Below are positions 42,588 through 53,445 of a stretch of DNA of 64,000 nucleotides, piece after piece. Origin of the DNA: Lepas anatifera. Lineage: Eukaryota > Arthropoda > Thecostraca > Lepadidae. The stretch is taken from contig JAOTON010002239.1 in assembly GCA_034440635.1 (NCBI GenBank), positions 1-64,000 on the forward strand, read 5' to 3'. Under the pieces are notes generated by a model that had not been told where the DNA came from, searched no databases, and saw only the letters and a program-made list of their open reading frames with translations. Each line of letters starts with the position of its first letter. Position 1 is the first letter of the stretch. A program made the position numbers and the translations under genes.

Positions 42588-44579
42588 TTAAGCTGCAGCC
42601 GTATACAGGTAACATTAAAGCATGAATTGTGAAGGAGCAGAGTTAAGCTGCAGCCGTATACAGGTAACGTTAAAACGTGAATTGTGAAGGAGCAGAGTTA
42701 AACTGCAGCCGTATACAGGTAACGATAAAGCATTACTTGTTAAGGAGCAGAGTTAAGCTGCATCCGTATACAGGTAACGTTAAAGCATGAATTGTGAAGG
42801 AACAGAGTTAAGCTGCAGCCGTATACAGGTAACGTTAAAGCATGAATTGTGAAGCAGCAGAGTTAAGCTGCAGCCGTATACAGGTAACGTTAAAGCATGA
42901 AGTGTGAAGGAGCAGAGTTAAATTGCAGCCGTATACAGGTAACGTTAAAACGTAAATTGTGAAGGAGCAGAGTTGAGCTGCAGCCGTAACAGGTAACGTT
43001 AAAGCATGGATTGTGAAGGAGCAGAGTTAAGCTGCAGCCGTATACAGGTAACGTTAAAACGTGAATTCTGAACGAGCAGAGTTAAGCTGCAGCCGTATAC
43101 AGGTAACGTTAAAGCATGAATTGTGAAGGAGCAGAGTTAAGCTGCAGCCGTAACGTTAAAGCATGAATTGTGAAGGAGCAGAGTTAAGCTGCAGCCGTAT
43201 ACAGATAACGTTAAAGCATGGATTGTGAAGGAGCAGAGTTAAGCTGCAGCCGTAACAGGTAACGTTAAAACGTGAGTTATGAAGGAGCAGAGTTAAGCTG
43301 CAGCCGTATACAGGTAACGTTAAAGCATGAATTGTGAAGGAGCAGAGTTAAGCTGCAGCCGTATACAGGTAACGTTAAAGCATGAATTGTGAAGCATCAG
43401 AGTTAAGCTGCAGCCGTATACAGGTAACGTTAAAGCATGAATTGTGAAGGAGCAGAGTTAAATTGCAGTCGTATACAGGTAACGTTAAAGCATGAATTGT
43501 GAAGGAGCACAGTTAAGCTGCAGCCGTATACAGGTAACGTTAAAGCATGAATTGTGAAGGAGCAGAGTTAAGCTGCAGCCGTATACAAGTAACGTTAAAG
43601 CATGAATTTTGAAGGAGCAGAGTTAAGCTGCTGCCGTATACAGGTAACGTTAATGCATGAATTGTGAAGGAGCAGAGTTAAGCTGCAGCCGTATACAGGT
43701 AACGTTAAAGCGTGAATTTTGAAGGAGCAGAGTTAAGCTGCAGCCGTATACAGGTAACGTTAATGCATGAATTGTGAAGGAGCAGAGTTAAGCTGCAGCC
43801 GTATACAGGTAACGTTAAAACGTGAATTCTGAAGGAGTAGGGTTAAGCTGCAGCCGTATACAGGTAAAGTTAAAGCATGAATTGTGAAGCAGCAGAGTTA
43901 AATTGCAGCCGTATACAGGTAACGTTAAAGCATGAATTGTGAAGGAGCAGAGTTAAGCTGCAGCTGTATACAGGTAACGTTAATGCATGAATTGTGAAGG
44001 AGCAGAGTTAAGCTGCAGCCGTATACAGGTAACGTTAAATCATGAATTTTGAAGGAGCAGAGTTAAGCTGCAGCCGTAACAGGTAACGTTAAAGCGTGAA
44101 TTTTGAAGGAGCAGAGTTAAGCTGCAGCCGTATACAGGTAACGTTAAAGCATGAATTGTGAAGGAGCAGAGTTAAATTGCAGCCGTATACAGGTAACGTT
44201 AAAGCATGAATTGTGAAGGAGCAGAGTTAAGCTGCAGCCGTATACAGGTAACGTTAAAGCATGAATTGTGAAGGAGCAGAGTTAAATTGCAGCCGTATAC
44301 AGGTAACGTTAAAACGTGAATTCTTAAGGAGCAGAGTTAAACTGCAGCCGTATACAGGTAATGTTAAAACGTGAATTGTGAAGGAGCAGAGTTAAGCTGA
44401 ACCCGTATACAGGTAACGTTAAAGCATGAATTGTGAAGGAGCAGAGTTAAGCTGCAGCCGTATACAGGTAACGTTAAAACATGAATTGTGAAGGAGCAGA
44501 GTTAAACTGCAGCCGTATACAGGTAACGTTAAAACGTGAATTGTGAAGGAGCAGAGTTAAGCTGCAGCCGTATACAGGT
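42588..44579 (+). repeat. 55-bp satellite, array 2, right part (about 36 units)
   Basis: Continues the same monomer in phase after the insertion and ends at CAGGTGAAACATTTTAC. Variant monomers are interspersed (AATTCTGAAGG, TTAATGCATG, GAAGCAGCAG), and some strings recur, indicating local multi-unit duplications. Confidence 0.97.
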
Positions 44580-44800
44580 GAAACATTTTACTTGAATCTA
44601 GTGTTCAGCCATGAGTAAAAATGAAGAAGCTTTAAAGTTTAGAGTCATTGAACTGGGACATGGCTATTGAAATTGGGTATTTGTTGATGAAACTGGTGTG
44701 ATTTGGTGTCATACTGATTAATAGTCCTCCATGAAATGTATTTTTAAAATAACTGTGCAAATAGTTTTTTGTAGGGCTTTGACATCGCTTTATAATAAAA

Positions 44801-45447
44801 TGCAGCGGTAGCGGAGAAGCGGGTGACAGCTTCGTGATTAAAAAAGTAACGCTGGTAGCGGTTTCAGCTAGCCAAGTTAGCGGCAGTAGCGAAAGCGGCT
44901 TAAAAATTCGGTAGCGGCGCCCAACTCTGGTGCTGGAGTCTATATCACGACATGTGCTTGTGGGTGTCAGTCAGTGTCATACTCTTGTTCTGTGCTGATC
45001 TCTTGCGGTGGTGTTTCCTTTAGTATTGTCAGAGTCTTGCCTGAAATAGATAGCCGCTGTTATCCGAGCGGCGGTTCTGGTCAGCCCAGCTGACTGGCTG
45101 ACCTGCACGGTGCCCGGGCTGATTTCTTAGGAAGATGGCGGGAAGACTGGGCTACAGCATGTTGTTTCATTCTCGACCGAACTATCATAGTTTTAGAACA
45201 CAATATCGACTGTTGTCCTTAAACCTCAATTATCATGGTGCTGGCCGCGCGCTTGCTCTGTCTGTCAAGCATTCCAAGCGCACGTCAATCAGCGAGACAA
45301 GTGGGCTTAAAAGGAGAAAGTGGATTTGGTGTTAGAACAAGATGGAAGTTGAGTCCAAGAGAAGACAACAGAGCTCTACTCGTGCTGTAGCCCTATCTTC
45401 CAGCTTACCCCCAAAAAGTCAACCCTGGCAGCGTGCATGGCGGCCGG
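44801..45447. other. Copy-2-specific insertion, unidentified
   Basis: Compared with copies 1 and 3, about 650 bp separates TATAATAAAA from CTTCTGG.GAGTG. It starts with GCAGCGGTAGCGG and repeated GGTAGCGG motifs, then holds a short frame beginning MAGRLGYSM (45135). No clear terminal repeats or target duplication were found. Either an insertion here or a deletion in the other two copies would explain it. Confidence 0.6.
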
Positions 45448-45546
45448 CTTCTGGGGAGTGCGGGAACTGGTCAATGCTGTTGCGTGTAAACAAAACTTAC
45501 CTCTTGTATCTCTATTCCACATGTTTTTATCCATATCGGTGGTAAC

Positions 45547-45720
45547 TTTAAGAGGCTTTACTATACACCAATTGCTGAGGTCATACAGCGTCCCCAACCC
45601 CCACTCCGTTGGAAGGGTATTTTTGGGGATCAGAAAGTTCTTATTCGTTATTCCCGCCCGGGATTTGAACTCGGTCCAGCGGTGTGGAAGCCCAATCCGC
45701 TACCGCTGCATTCTCGCATT
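45547..45720 (-). mobile_element. tRNA-derived SINE, copy 2
   Basis: Duplicate of 38361-38533, with the same B box (GAGTTCAAATCCC) and 3' domain. It was carried by the segmental duplication and is not an independent insertion. Confidence 0.75.
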
Positions 45721-46029
45721 ACAGTTCAAATTGAGCTCTCCAGACGTGCGGAACAACTAAAACAACATGGTCCATGTCAAATCGAAACGAATATCTTGTT
45801 TTTCCAGTGACCCTCGGTATGAAAGGTTTGTCCAATGTATTCTGCTTAAATTTTTTGACAGTTTGCGCCGGCGTTTGATTGGTTTATTATCGTACACTTT
45901 CGCAAAAAAACACTCAGAAAGCATACGCGATTTCTCGGAATGCAATTTACAAATATGGTAACGAAATAAGTCGAGAGCACATGTGACAATAACGTTACAC
46001 ATCAAAGTCTGGGGCGTTGCACTCCATTC

Positions 46030-46181
46030 CAGTGGCGGATCCAGGACTTCATTCCGGGGAAGGGGTGAGGGGGCTCGATTCTCCCCCGCCATTGCCTTGG
46101 AACAGCCCCCGACTGTGCATTAAATATAGGCACTGGGATATTTGGGAGGGGGCATCAGCCCCCCCCTTGTATCCACCACTG
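46030..46181. mobile_element. hAT-like MITE, copy 2
   Basis: Duplicate of 38845-38996, with the same ends and the same eroded flanks CTCCATTC and CTCTATTT. Confidence 0.75.
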
Positions 46182-46485
46182 CTCTATTTCACTCATCCGG
46201 CATCTGCAACACGATCATAAGGAAGGCCAGATCTCTTCAGTTCAAGAGCCGAAGGCAGCTGAATATCTCATAAATACATATTTAGTACTGTAGTGTAGCT
46301 CACGAGAAATACAGTATGGTACGGCGTTTCCAGAGTAGGTACATATGTTTCGGTATGCGACAAATTTGGCGCACTGCTCTGTTACAATTTCAGAGCTACG
46401 GCTAGCAAAAGCTCATTCCGTAATGTGGCCTCTGCCATTCGTGGTGGCAACCCACTGACGAAACACTTCCGACGACAGGACAGCA

Positions 46486-46791
46486 ATGGCGAAGACGTCC
46501 TTCTGGCTCATAATTTTCTTGGCCGCAGCAAGTTTAGCAGCTGCCAGAGACCAAGGATCTGTCGATGGTGGAGTTTTGGCTGAGGGCCGTCAGTTGCCTC
46601 CTCAGCAGACTTTCCTGCTGGCCATATTGGGATCGTTTCTGGTGGTGCTGGCTGCCATTCTGCAGATATCGCTAGCGGTGGCTATGCAATCGTTGGCGCC
46701 GTCACCAGCACCAACCACAACGGCAGCACCATCGACCACACCAACCACAACAGCAGCGCCAACGGGCGCGCCAACAACACCTGCATATTGA
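46486..46791 (+). CDS. Small secreted/membrane protein with Thr-Pro-Ala tail, copy 2
   Basis: 101 codons, ATG at 46486, same architecture as the 39298 gene: signal peptide 1-20, hydrophobic helix 42-67, Thr/Pro/Ala tail. Differences from copy 1 are S17L, I42T, S43F, P45L, T56A and P83S, plus two synonymous changes; P45L and S17L raise hydrophobicity. Stop codon and 3' UTR are conserved, with AATAAA at 47170. No indel lies in the frame, although the flanks differ by small indels. Family unknown. Confidence 0.6.
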   Translation: MAKTSFWLIIFLAAASLAAARDQGSVDGGVLAEGRQLPPQQTFLLAILGSFLVVLAAILQISLAVAMQSLAPSPAPTTTAAPSTTPTTTAAPTGAPTTPAY

Positions 46792-47461
46792 CAGAACGCA
46801 GAGACTATGGGAAATGTTGTAAATTAATTGAGCGCAAAAGAAGAATGGGAGACAAGGACCACGCAAAATGGCAGACTGTCTGGTGCTCGTCTGAACCAAC
46901 GGAAGAGTCTGACGTATGCATTCATTCGTTGACATCACGCTTTGATCTCACATGGCTGCAGTATCTCTTAATACACGGCGTGTCAGAGCGAACAGCCGCC
47001 TTTTAATTGTAAGTTACAGGTTCCGTGTTAAAGAAGTTTGATATGCTTGCTTTGATGGATGGCCCATTGGCGATGGCGTGGTGGATGATGTGGGAACTCC
47101 TTCAAAACATACAGAATATGGCCAATTTCATTTCACCATTTCAAGAAGCAGCGAAATTTCCAGAATGGAAATAAACCCGAAGAAGGGATTGGTAGCATTT
47201 AATTTTAGAAATGATATCCGACGACTTCGCCAGACTACATTCGTTTAAGTACTCACAGACAGGCACACATGACCCTCAGGGACATACTACCGCATATACC
47301 ACGGACTAGCTCTATTGGTTTTCCTCAAATATGATATGTTTTACACATAGAGTCATCACTCTCATTGTGTAACCTCTCAATGATCTCAATTGGACTGGGA
47401 AGCGAACACTAAATAATACTTGCCGTTAATAATTATTCGTTCACAAACCATGAGCTCAAGT

Positions 47462-47702
47462 CAGGGGCGTAGCCAGGATTCCGCTGGGGGAGGTGGCGCC
47501 CCCAAAAGGGGCCCCTGCAACAGCGCCAAAAGGGCCCTGATGGGTAAAAAGGGCTCTGTTTGTTACAGAATAGAGTGCTGAAGAGGGCTTAAAAGGGCCC
47601 TGTCTGGTATGAAATTTAAAATTTGGCCACATAACAGTGCGGGTGAGCCGCGCTTCGCGCGGCCCGTGTTCTCTGGGGCCCTTCGGGCCCTCAAGGGCCC
47701 GA
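47462..47702. mobile_element. hAT-like MITE truncated at the duplication junction, copy 2
   Basis: Same break point as copy 1 (GGGCCCGAAGG joined to AAGGCAGC), so both junctions descend from one event. Confidence 0.85.
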
Positions 47703-47714
47703 AGGAAGGCAGCA

Positions 47715-48979
47715 AAACGTTAAAGCGTGGATTTTGAAGGAGCAGAGTTAAGCTGCAGCCATATACAGGTAACGTTAAAACGTGAATTGTGAAGGAGCAG
47801 TGTTAAGCTGCAGTCGTATACAGGTAACGATAAAGCATGAATTGTGAAGGAACAGAGTTAAGCTGCAGCCGTATACAGGTAACGTTAAAGCATGAATTGT
47901 GAAGGAGCAGAGTTAAACTGCAGCCGTATACAGGTAACGTTAAAACGTGAATTGTGAAGGAGCAGAGTTAAGCTGCAGCCGTATACAGGTAACGATAAAG
48001 CATGAATTGTGAAGGAGCAGAGTTAAGCTGCAGCCGTATACAGGTAACATTAAAGCATGAATTGTGAAGGAGCAGAGTTAAGCCGCAGCCGTATACAGGT
48101 AACGTTAAAGCATGAATTGTGAAGGAGCAGAGTTAAGCTGCAGCCGTATACAGATAACGTTAAAGCATGGATTGTGAAGGAGCAGAGTTAAGCTGCAGCC
48201 GTAACAGGTAACGTTAAAACATTAATTGTGAAGGAGCAGAGTTAAGCTGCATCCGTATACAGGAAACGTTAAAGCATGAATTGTGAAGGAACAGAGTTAA
48301 GCTGCAGCCGTATACAGGTAACGTTAAAGCATGAATTGTGAAGCAGCAGAGTTGAGCTGCAGCCGTATACAGGTAACGTTAAAACGTGAATTCTGAAGGA
48401 GCAGATTTAAGCTGCAGCCGTATACAGGTAACGTTAAAGCATGAATTGTGAAGGAGCAGAGTTAAGCTGCAGCCGTATACAGGTAACGTTAAAGCATGAA
48501 TTGTGAAGGAGCAGAGTTAAGCTGCAGCCGTATACAGGTAACGTTAAAGCATGAATTGTGAAGGAGCAGAGTTAAGCTGCAGCCGTATACAGGTAACGTT
48601 AAAACGTGAATTGTGAAGGAGCAGAGTTAAGCTGCAGCCGTATACAGGTAACGTTAAAGCATGAATTGTGAAGGAGCAGAGTTAAATTGCAGCCGTATAC
48701 AGGTAACGTTAAAACGTGAATTGTGAAGGAGCAGAGTTAAGCTGCAGCCGTATACAGGTAACGTTAAAGCATGAATTGTGAAGGGGCAGAGTTAAACTGC
48801 AGCCGTATACAGGTAACGTTAAAACGTGAATTGTGAAGGAGCAGAGTTAAATTGCAGCCGTATACAGGTAACGTTAATGCATGAATTGTGAAGCAGCAGA
48901 GTTAAATTCCAGCCGTATATAGGTAACGTTAAAGTGTGAATTTTGAAGGAGCAGAGTTAAACTGCAGCCGTATACAGGT
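47715..48979 (+). repeat. 55-bp satellite, array 3 (about 23 units)
   Basis: Same monomer, start and end boundaries as arrays 1 and 2. Its first units follow the variant order of array 2's start, as expected if one array was copied from the other and then changed length. Confidence 0.97.
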
Positions 48980-49299
48980 GAAACATTTTACTTGAATCTA
49001 GCGTCCAGCCAAGAGTAAAAACGAAGAAGCCTTAAATGTAGTCATTGGTCTGGGACACGGCTATTGAAATTGGGTATTTGTTGATGACACTGGTGTGATT
49101 TGGTGTCATGCTGGTAAGTCGTCCTCCATGAAATGTATTTTAACAAGAACTATGCAAGTAATTTTTGTAGGGCTTTGACATCGTTTTATAATAAAATAAA
49201 ACTTCTGGTGAGTGTGTGAACTGGTCAATGCTATTGCGTGTAAACAAAACTTACCTCTTGTATCTCTATTCCACATGTTTTTATCCATATCGGTGGTGA

Positions 49300-49473
49300 C
49301 TTTAAGAGGCTTTACTATACACCAATTGCTGAGGTCATACAGTGTCGCCAACCTCCACTCCGTTGGAAGGGTATTTTTGGGGATCAGAAAGTTCTTATTC
49401 ATTATTCCTGCCCGGGATTTGAACTCGGTTCAGCGGTGTGGAAGCCCAATCCGCCACCGCTGCATTCTCGCAT
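49300..49473 (-). mobile_element. tRNA-derived SINE, copy 3
   Basis: Duplicate of 38361-38533, with a few substitutions in the head. Confidence 0.75.
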
Positions 49474-49783
49474 TACAGTTCAAATTGAGCTCTCCAGACG
49501 TGCGGAACAACTGAAACAACATGGTCCATGTCAAATCGAAATTAATAACTTGTTTTTCCAGTGACCCTCGGTATGAAAGGTTTGTCCAATGTGTTTTGCT
49601 TACATTTTTGGACAGTTTGCGCCGGCGTTTTATTGGTTTATTATCGTACATTTTCGCAAAAAAACACTCAGAAAGCGTACGCGATTTCTCGGAATGTAAT
49701 TTACAAATATGGATACGAAATAAGTCGAGAGCACATGTGACAATAACGTTACACATCAAAGTCTGGGGCGCTGCACTCCATTC

Positions 49784-49935
49784 CAGTGGCGGATCCAGGA
49801 CTTCATTCCGGGGAAGGGATGAGGGGGCTCGATTCTCCCCCGTCATTGCCTCGGAACAGCCCCCCGGCTGCGCATTAAATATAGGCACTGGGATATTTGG
49901 GAGGGGGTATCAGCCCCCCCTTGTATCCACCACTG
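49784..49935. mobile_element. hAT-like MITE, copy 3
   Basis: Duplicate of 38845-38996. Confidence 0.75.
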
Positions 49936-50239
49936 CTCTATTTCACTCATCCGGCATCTGCAGCACGATCATAAGGAAGGCCAGATCTCTTCAGTTCAAG
50001 AGCCGAAGGCAGCTGAATATCTCATAAATACATATTTAGTACTGTAGTGTAGCTCGCGAGAAATACAGTATGGTACGGCGTTTTCAGAGTAGGTACATAT
50101 GTTGCGGTATGCGACAAATTTGGCGCACTGCTCTGTCATAATTTCAGAGCTACGGCTAGCAAAAACTCATTCCGTAATGTGGCCTCTGCTATTCGTGGTG
50201 GCAACCCACTGACGAAACATTTCCGACGACAGGACAGCA

Positions 50240-50545
50240 ATGGCGAAGATGTCCTTCTGGCTCATCATTTTCTTGGCCGCAGCAAGTTCAGCAGCTGCCA
50301 GAGACCAAGGATCTGTCGATGGTGGAGTTTTGGTTAAGGGCCGCCAGTTGCCTCCTCAGCAGACTTTCCTGCCGGCCATATTGGGATCGTTTCTGGTGGT
50401 GCTGGCTGCCATTCTGCAGATATCGCTAGCGGTGGCTATGCAATCGTTGGCGCCGTCACCAGCACCAACCACAACGGCAGCACCATCGACCACACCAACC
50501 ACAACAGCAGCGCCAACGGGCGTGCCAACAACACCTGCATATTGA
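50240..50545 (+). CDS. Small secreted/membrane protein with Thr-Pro-Ala tail, copy 3
   Basis: 101 codons, ATG at 50240. It differs from copy 2 by T4M, L17S, A32V, E33K, L45P and A95V, plus two synonymous changes. The charge change E33K falls in the short polar segment after the signal peptide. Signal peptide, helix and O-glycan-type tail are all kept, and AATAAA is at 50924. Family unknown; see the copy at 39298 for architecture. Confidence 0.6.
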   Translation: MAKMSFWLIIFLAAASSAAARDQGSVDGGVLVKGRQLPPQQTFLPAILGSFLVVLAAILQISLAVAMQSLAPSPAPTTTAAPSTTPTTTAAPTGVPTTPAY

Positions 50546-51215
50546 CAGAACGCAGAGACTATGGGAAATGTTGTAAATTAATTGAGCGCAAAAGAAGAAT
50601 GGGAGACAAAGACCACGCAAAATGGCAGACTGTCTGGTGCTCGTCTGAACCAACGGAAGAGTCTGACGTATGCATTCATTCGTTGACATCACGCTTTGAT
50701 CTCACATGGCTGCAGTATCTCTTAATACACGGCGTGTCAGAACGAACAGCCGCCTTTTAATTGTAAGTTACAGGTTCCGTGTTAAAGAAGTTTAATATGC
50801 TTGCTTTGATGGATGGCCGATTGGCGATGGTGTGGTGGATGATGTGGGAACTCCATGAAAACATACAGAATATGGCCAATTTCATTTCACCATTTCAAGA
50901 AGCAGCGAAATTTCCAGAATGGAAATAAACCCGAAGAAGGGATTGGTAGCATTTAATTTTAGAAATGATATCTGACGACTTCGCCAGACTACATTCATTT
51001 AAGTACTCACAGACAGGCACACATGACCCTCAGGGACATACTACCGCATATACCACGGACTAGCTCTATTGGTTTTCCTCAAATATGATATGTTTTACAC
51101 ATAGAGTCATCACTCTCATTGTGTAACCTCTCAATGATCTCAATTGGACTGGGAAGTGAACACTAAATAATACTTGCCGTTAATAATTCTTCGTTCACAA
51201 ACCATGAGCTCAAGT

Positions 51216-51486
51216 CAGGGGCGTAGCCAGGATTCCGCTGGGGGGTGGCGCCCCGAAAAGGGCCCCTGCGACAGCGCCAAAAGGGCCCTGATGGGTAAAA
51301 AGGGCTCTGTTTGTTACAGAATAGAGTGCTGAAGAGGGCTTAAAAGGGCCCTGTCTGGTATGAAATTTAAAATTTGGCCACATAACAGTGCGGGTGAGCC
51401 GCGCTTGCGCGGCCCATGTTCTCAGGGGGCCCTTCGGGCCCTCAAGGGGGGCGCGGCTGTCCCTGTCCCCCTTGGCTACGCCTCTG
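51216..51486. mobile_element. Complete hAT-like MITE at the right edge of the triplicated block
   Basis: The ends CAGGGGCGTAGCCAGG and CCTTGGCTACGCCTCTG are inverted repeats. The target duplication is GCTCAAGT (51208-51215) and ACTCAAGT (51487-51494), 7 of 8 bases. It contains self-complementary GGGCCCTTCGGGCCC, near which the copies at 40279 and 47462 are broken. Confidence 0.85.
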
Positions 51487-51530
51487 ACTCAAGTAGTTAA
51501 CTTTGGCCGGTGTATAAATATCAGAGGCAC

Positions 51531-51640
51531 TAACTTTGAACTGTTTATAATTAAAGGTTGCAGAAGGACGGGTAGATCAAAAGCCTGTTTTGAACTGTTT
51601 ACAATTAAAGGTTGCAGAAGGACGGGTAGATCAAAAACTT
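51531..51640 (+). repeat. Two tandem copies of about 55 bp
   Basis: GAACTGTTTA(T/C)AATTAAAGG followed by TTGCAGAAGGACGGGTAGAT occurs twice. The third related block AATTAACCGCTGCAGAAGG near 51795 is diverged. Confidence 0.75.
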
Positions 51641-53445
51641 TTTTTTTAAATAAGTAAACAAAGATTGATAGGCTTCAAAAGAATAGTGGTAAATAATATA
51701 ACCGTCGGAAAAGGAGAGCCAGGGGGCCTGCCCCCCAATTTTTCCAAAACAATTCCTGATCTCAGTCTAAATGGGAGAAAACCGGACATTTTTATAATTA
51801 ACCGCTGCAGAAGGCAACGAGGAGGCCAAATTGGAAGCTTTTGGTCCTAACGTGGAAAGTTTGTTGTCAGCATCAGGTTGAAGTTTGGCTGGCCCCCTCA
51901 CTTTTTACTGGTGGCGACACTTATGACAAATAACATGGAGCGCCCTACAACATGGAGCGCCCTAAGCTCCATAGCACCTAATAAGGCATGCGGACCCGAC
52001 AATATCAGGGCACGCATCATTTCTGAATGTGTCGAAGAGTTGGTTATTCTGATGACAAAAATATGCAGAGCCTCGATGTCATCTGGTGTCTTTCCGGAGA
52101 GATGGAAGCAGGGCGAATATCATTCCTATCTTCAAAAAGGGTGACAAAAAATTACCTCAATATTATTGATCAGTTTCCCTGTTTTGTCTCTTCGGGAAGG
52201 TGCTGGAGTGTTTGGTTTATGACCAGCTGTTTAGGCACATATCGACGGTCTTGTGTCCGGAGCAACATGGTTTCATACCCAGACGGTCCTGCGTGACAAA
52301 TCTGGCCGTTTATCTCAAATCAGCGTGGGAGGCCATATCGGACGGGTACCAGACGGATGCCATATACACTGACTATTCGGCCGCTTTTCAGAGCATTAAT
52401 CATGAACTCATGATTTACAAACTAAAACAATTATATCATCTCCAGGACACAGCCCTAAAATGGTTTGGCTCGTACCTGTCCGATAGGCGTCAGAGGGTCA
52501 TCGTCAACGAAAAAATTTCTGATTGGAGACCTGCAACTTTTGGTATGCCTGAGGGCGCTCTTCTGGCCCCTTTTGCTCTTTTCTCTGTACATTACTGACC
52601 TTCCGGACCTCATTCAGAGCGGCTGCCTCATATACGCCGACGATGTCAAAATTTTCCGAAAAAATAAGTCACCATCTGATGGACGGCTGCTGCAGGGGGG
52701 CCCTTGACCGCCTCGCAGCATGGTCTGTCAAGTGTGGACTAACACTAAATTCATCCAAATGCAAAACCTTGACGATGACCCTCATGCGCGCACCCGTCCG
52801 GACCAACTACTTTATAGGTCCCTCAGTGCTGGAGCACGTTGAAACAATTCGTGATCTTGGTGTCATAATCGATTCTAAACTCACCTTTGCCAATCATATA
52901 GATAATATAGTTAAGCGGGCCAATCGATCTCTCGGATTACTCATTCGATCTTTTCAGACCGGTCCCATGACGTCAAAATTCAACAGTAAATGGGCGGGGA
53001 CGGCTGATACCCACAAGGTTCGGGTCGATCGGGTACAACAGAAATTTCTTCTGTGGCTTATCCACCTATTCCATCTGGACAAGCACTCTCTCTTTCTTAT
53101 GAGCATCTTCTAACACATTTCAAAATTCCTTCTCTCGCTGCACGGAGGGTACAGCACGATTTACTTTTTACTAGAAATATAATCCGGGCAAAGCTTCGTG
53201 TACCTGCTCTGCTCAGCTGCTTTCTCTTCCAGGTTTTCGATTAGTGTCTTATTCTTGATCTCGCCGAACACTTCTTCGTCCTGCTTACATGCTGAGATAT
53301 GTTTTCTCCTTGTTTTCGTTTTGTTTTGTTTTTGTTTTGTGTTTGTATTGGCTTCGGTTTGTTCCTCCTTATTTTCGCTTAGAAATGGTTTCGTTAGACT
53401 AAACAACTCAACATATGTGGGTCCGCTACTTATCTACTGTACTTA

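Larger units (their letters stand above)
44580..47702 (+). repeat. Segmental duplication, copy 2 of 3
   Basis: Homologous to 38034-40521 and 48980-51440, but with an extra 650 bp at about 44801-45447. It carries the same SINE, MITE, gene and truncated MITE. Confidence 0.95.
48980..51440 (+). repeat. Segmental duplication, copy 3 of 3
   Basis: Homologous to copies 1 and 2. It lacks the 650-bp segment of copy 2 and is the only copy followed by the complete MITE and unique right flank. Confidence 0.95.

Noticed and set aside
51890..53250. Intact reverse-transcriptase gene
   Set aside because: At least three frame changes and an in-frame stop separate the conserved blocks.
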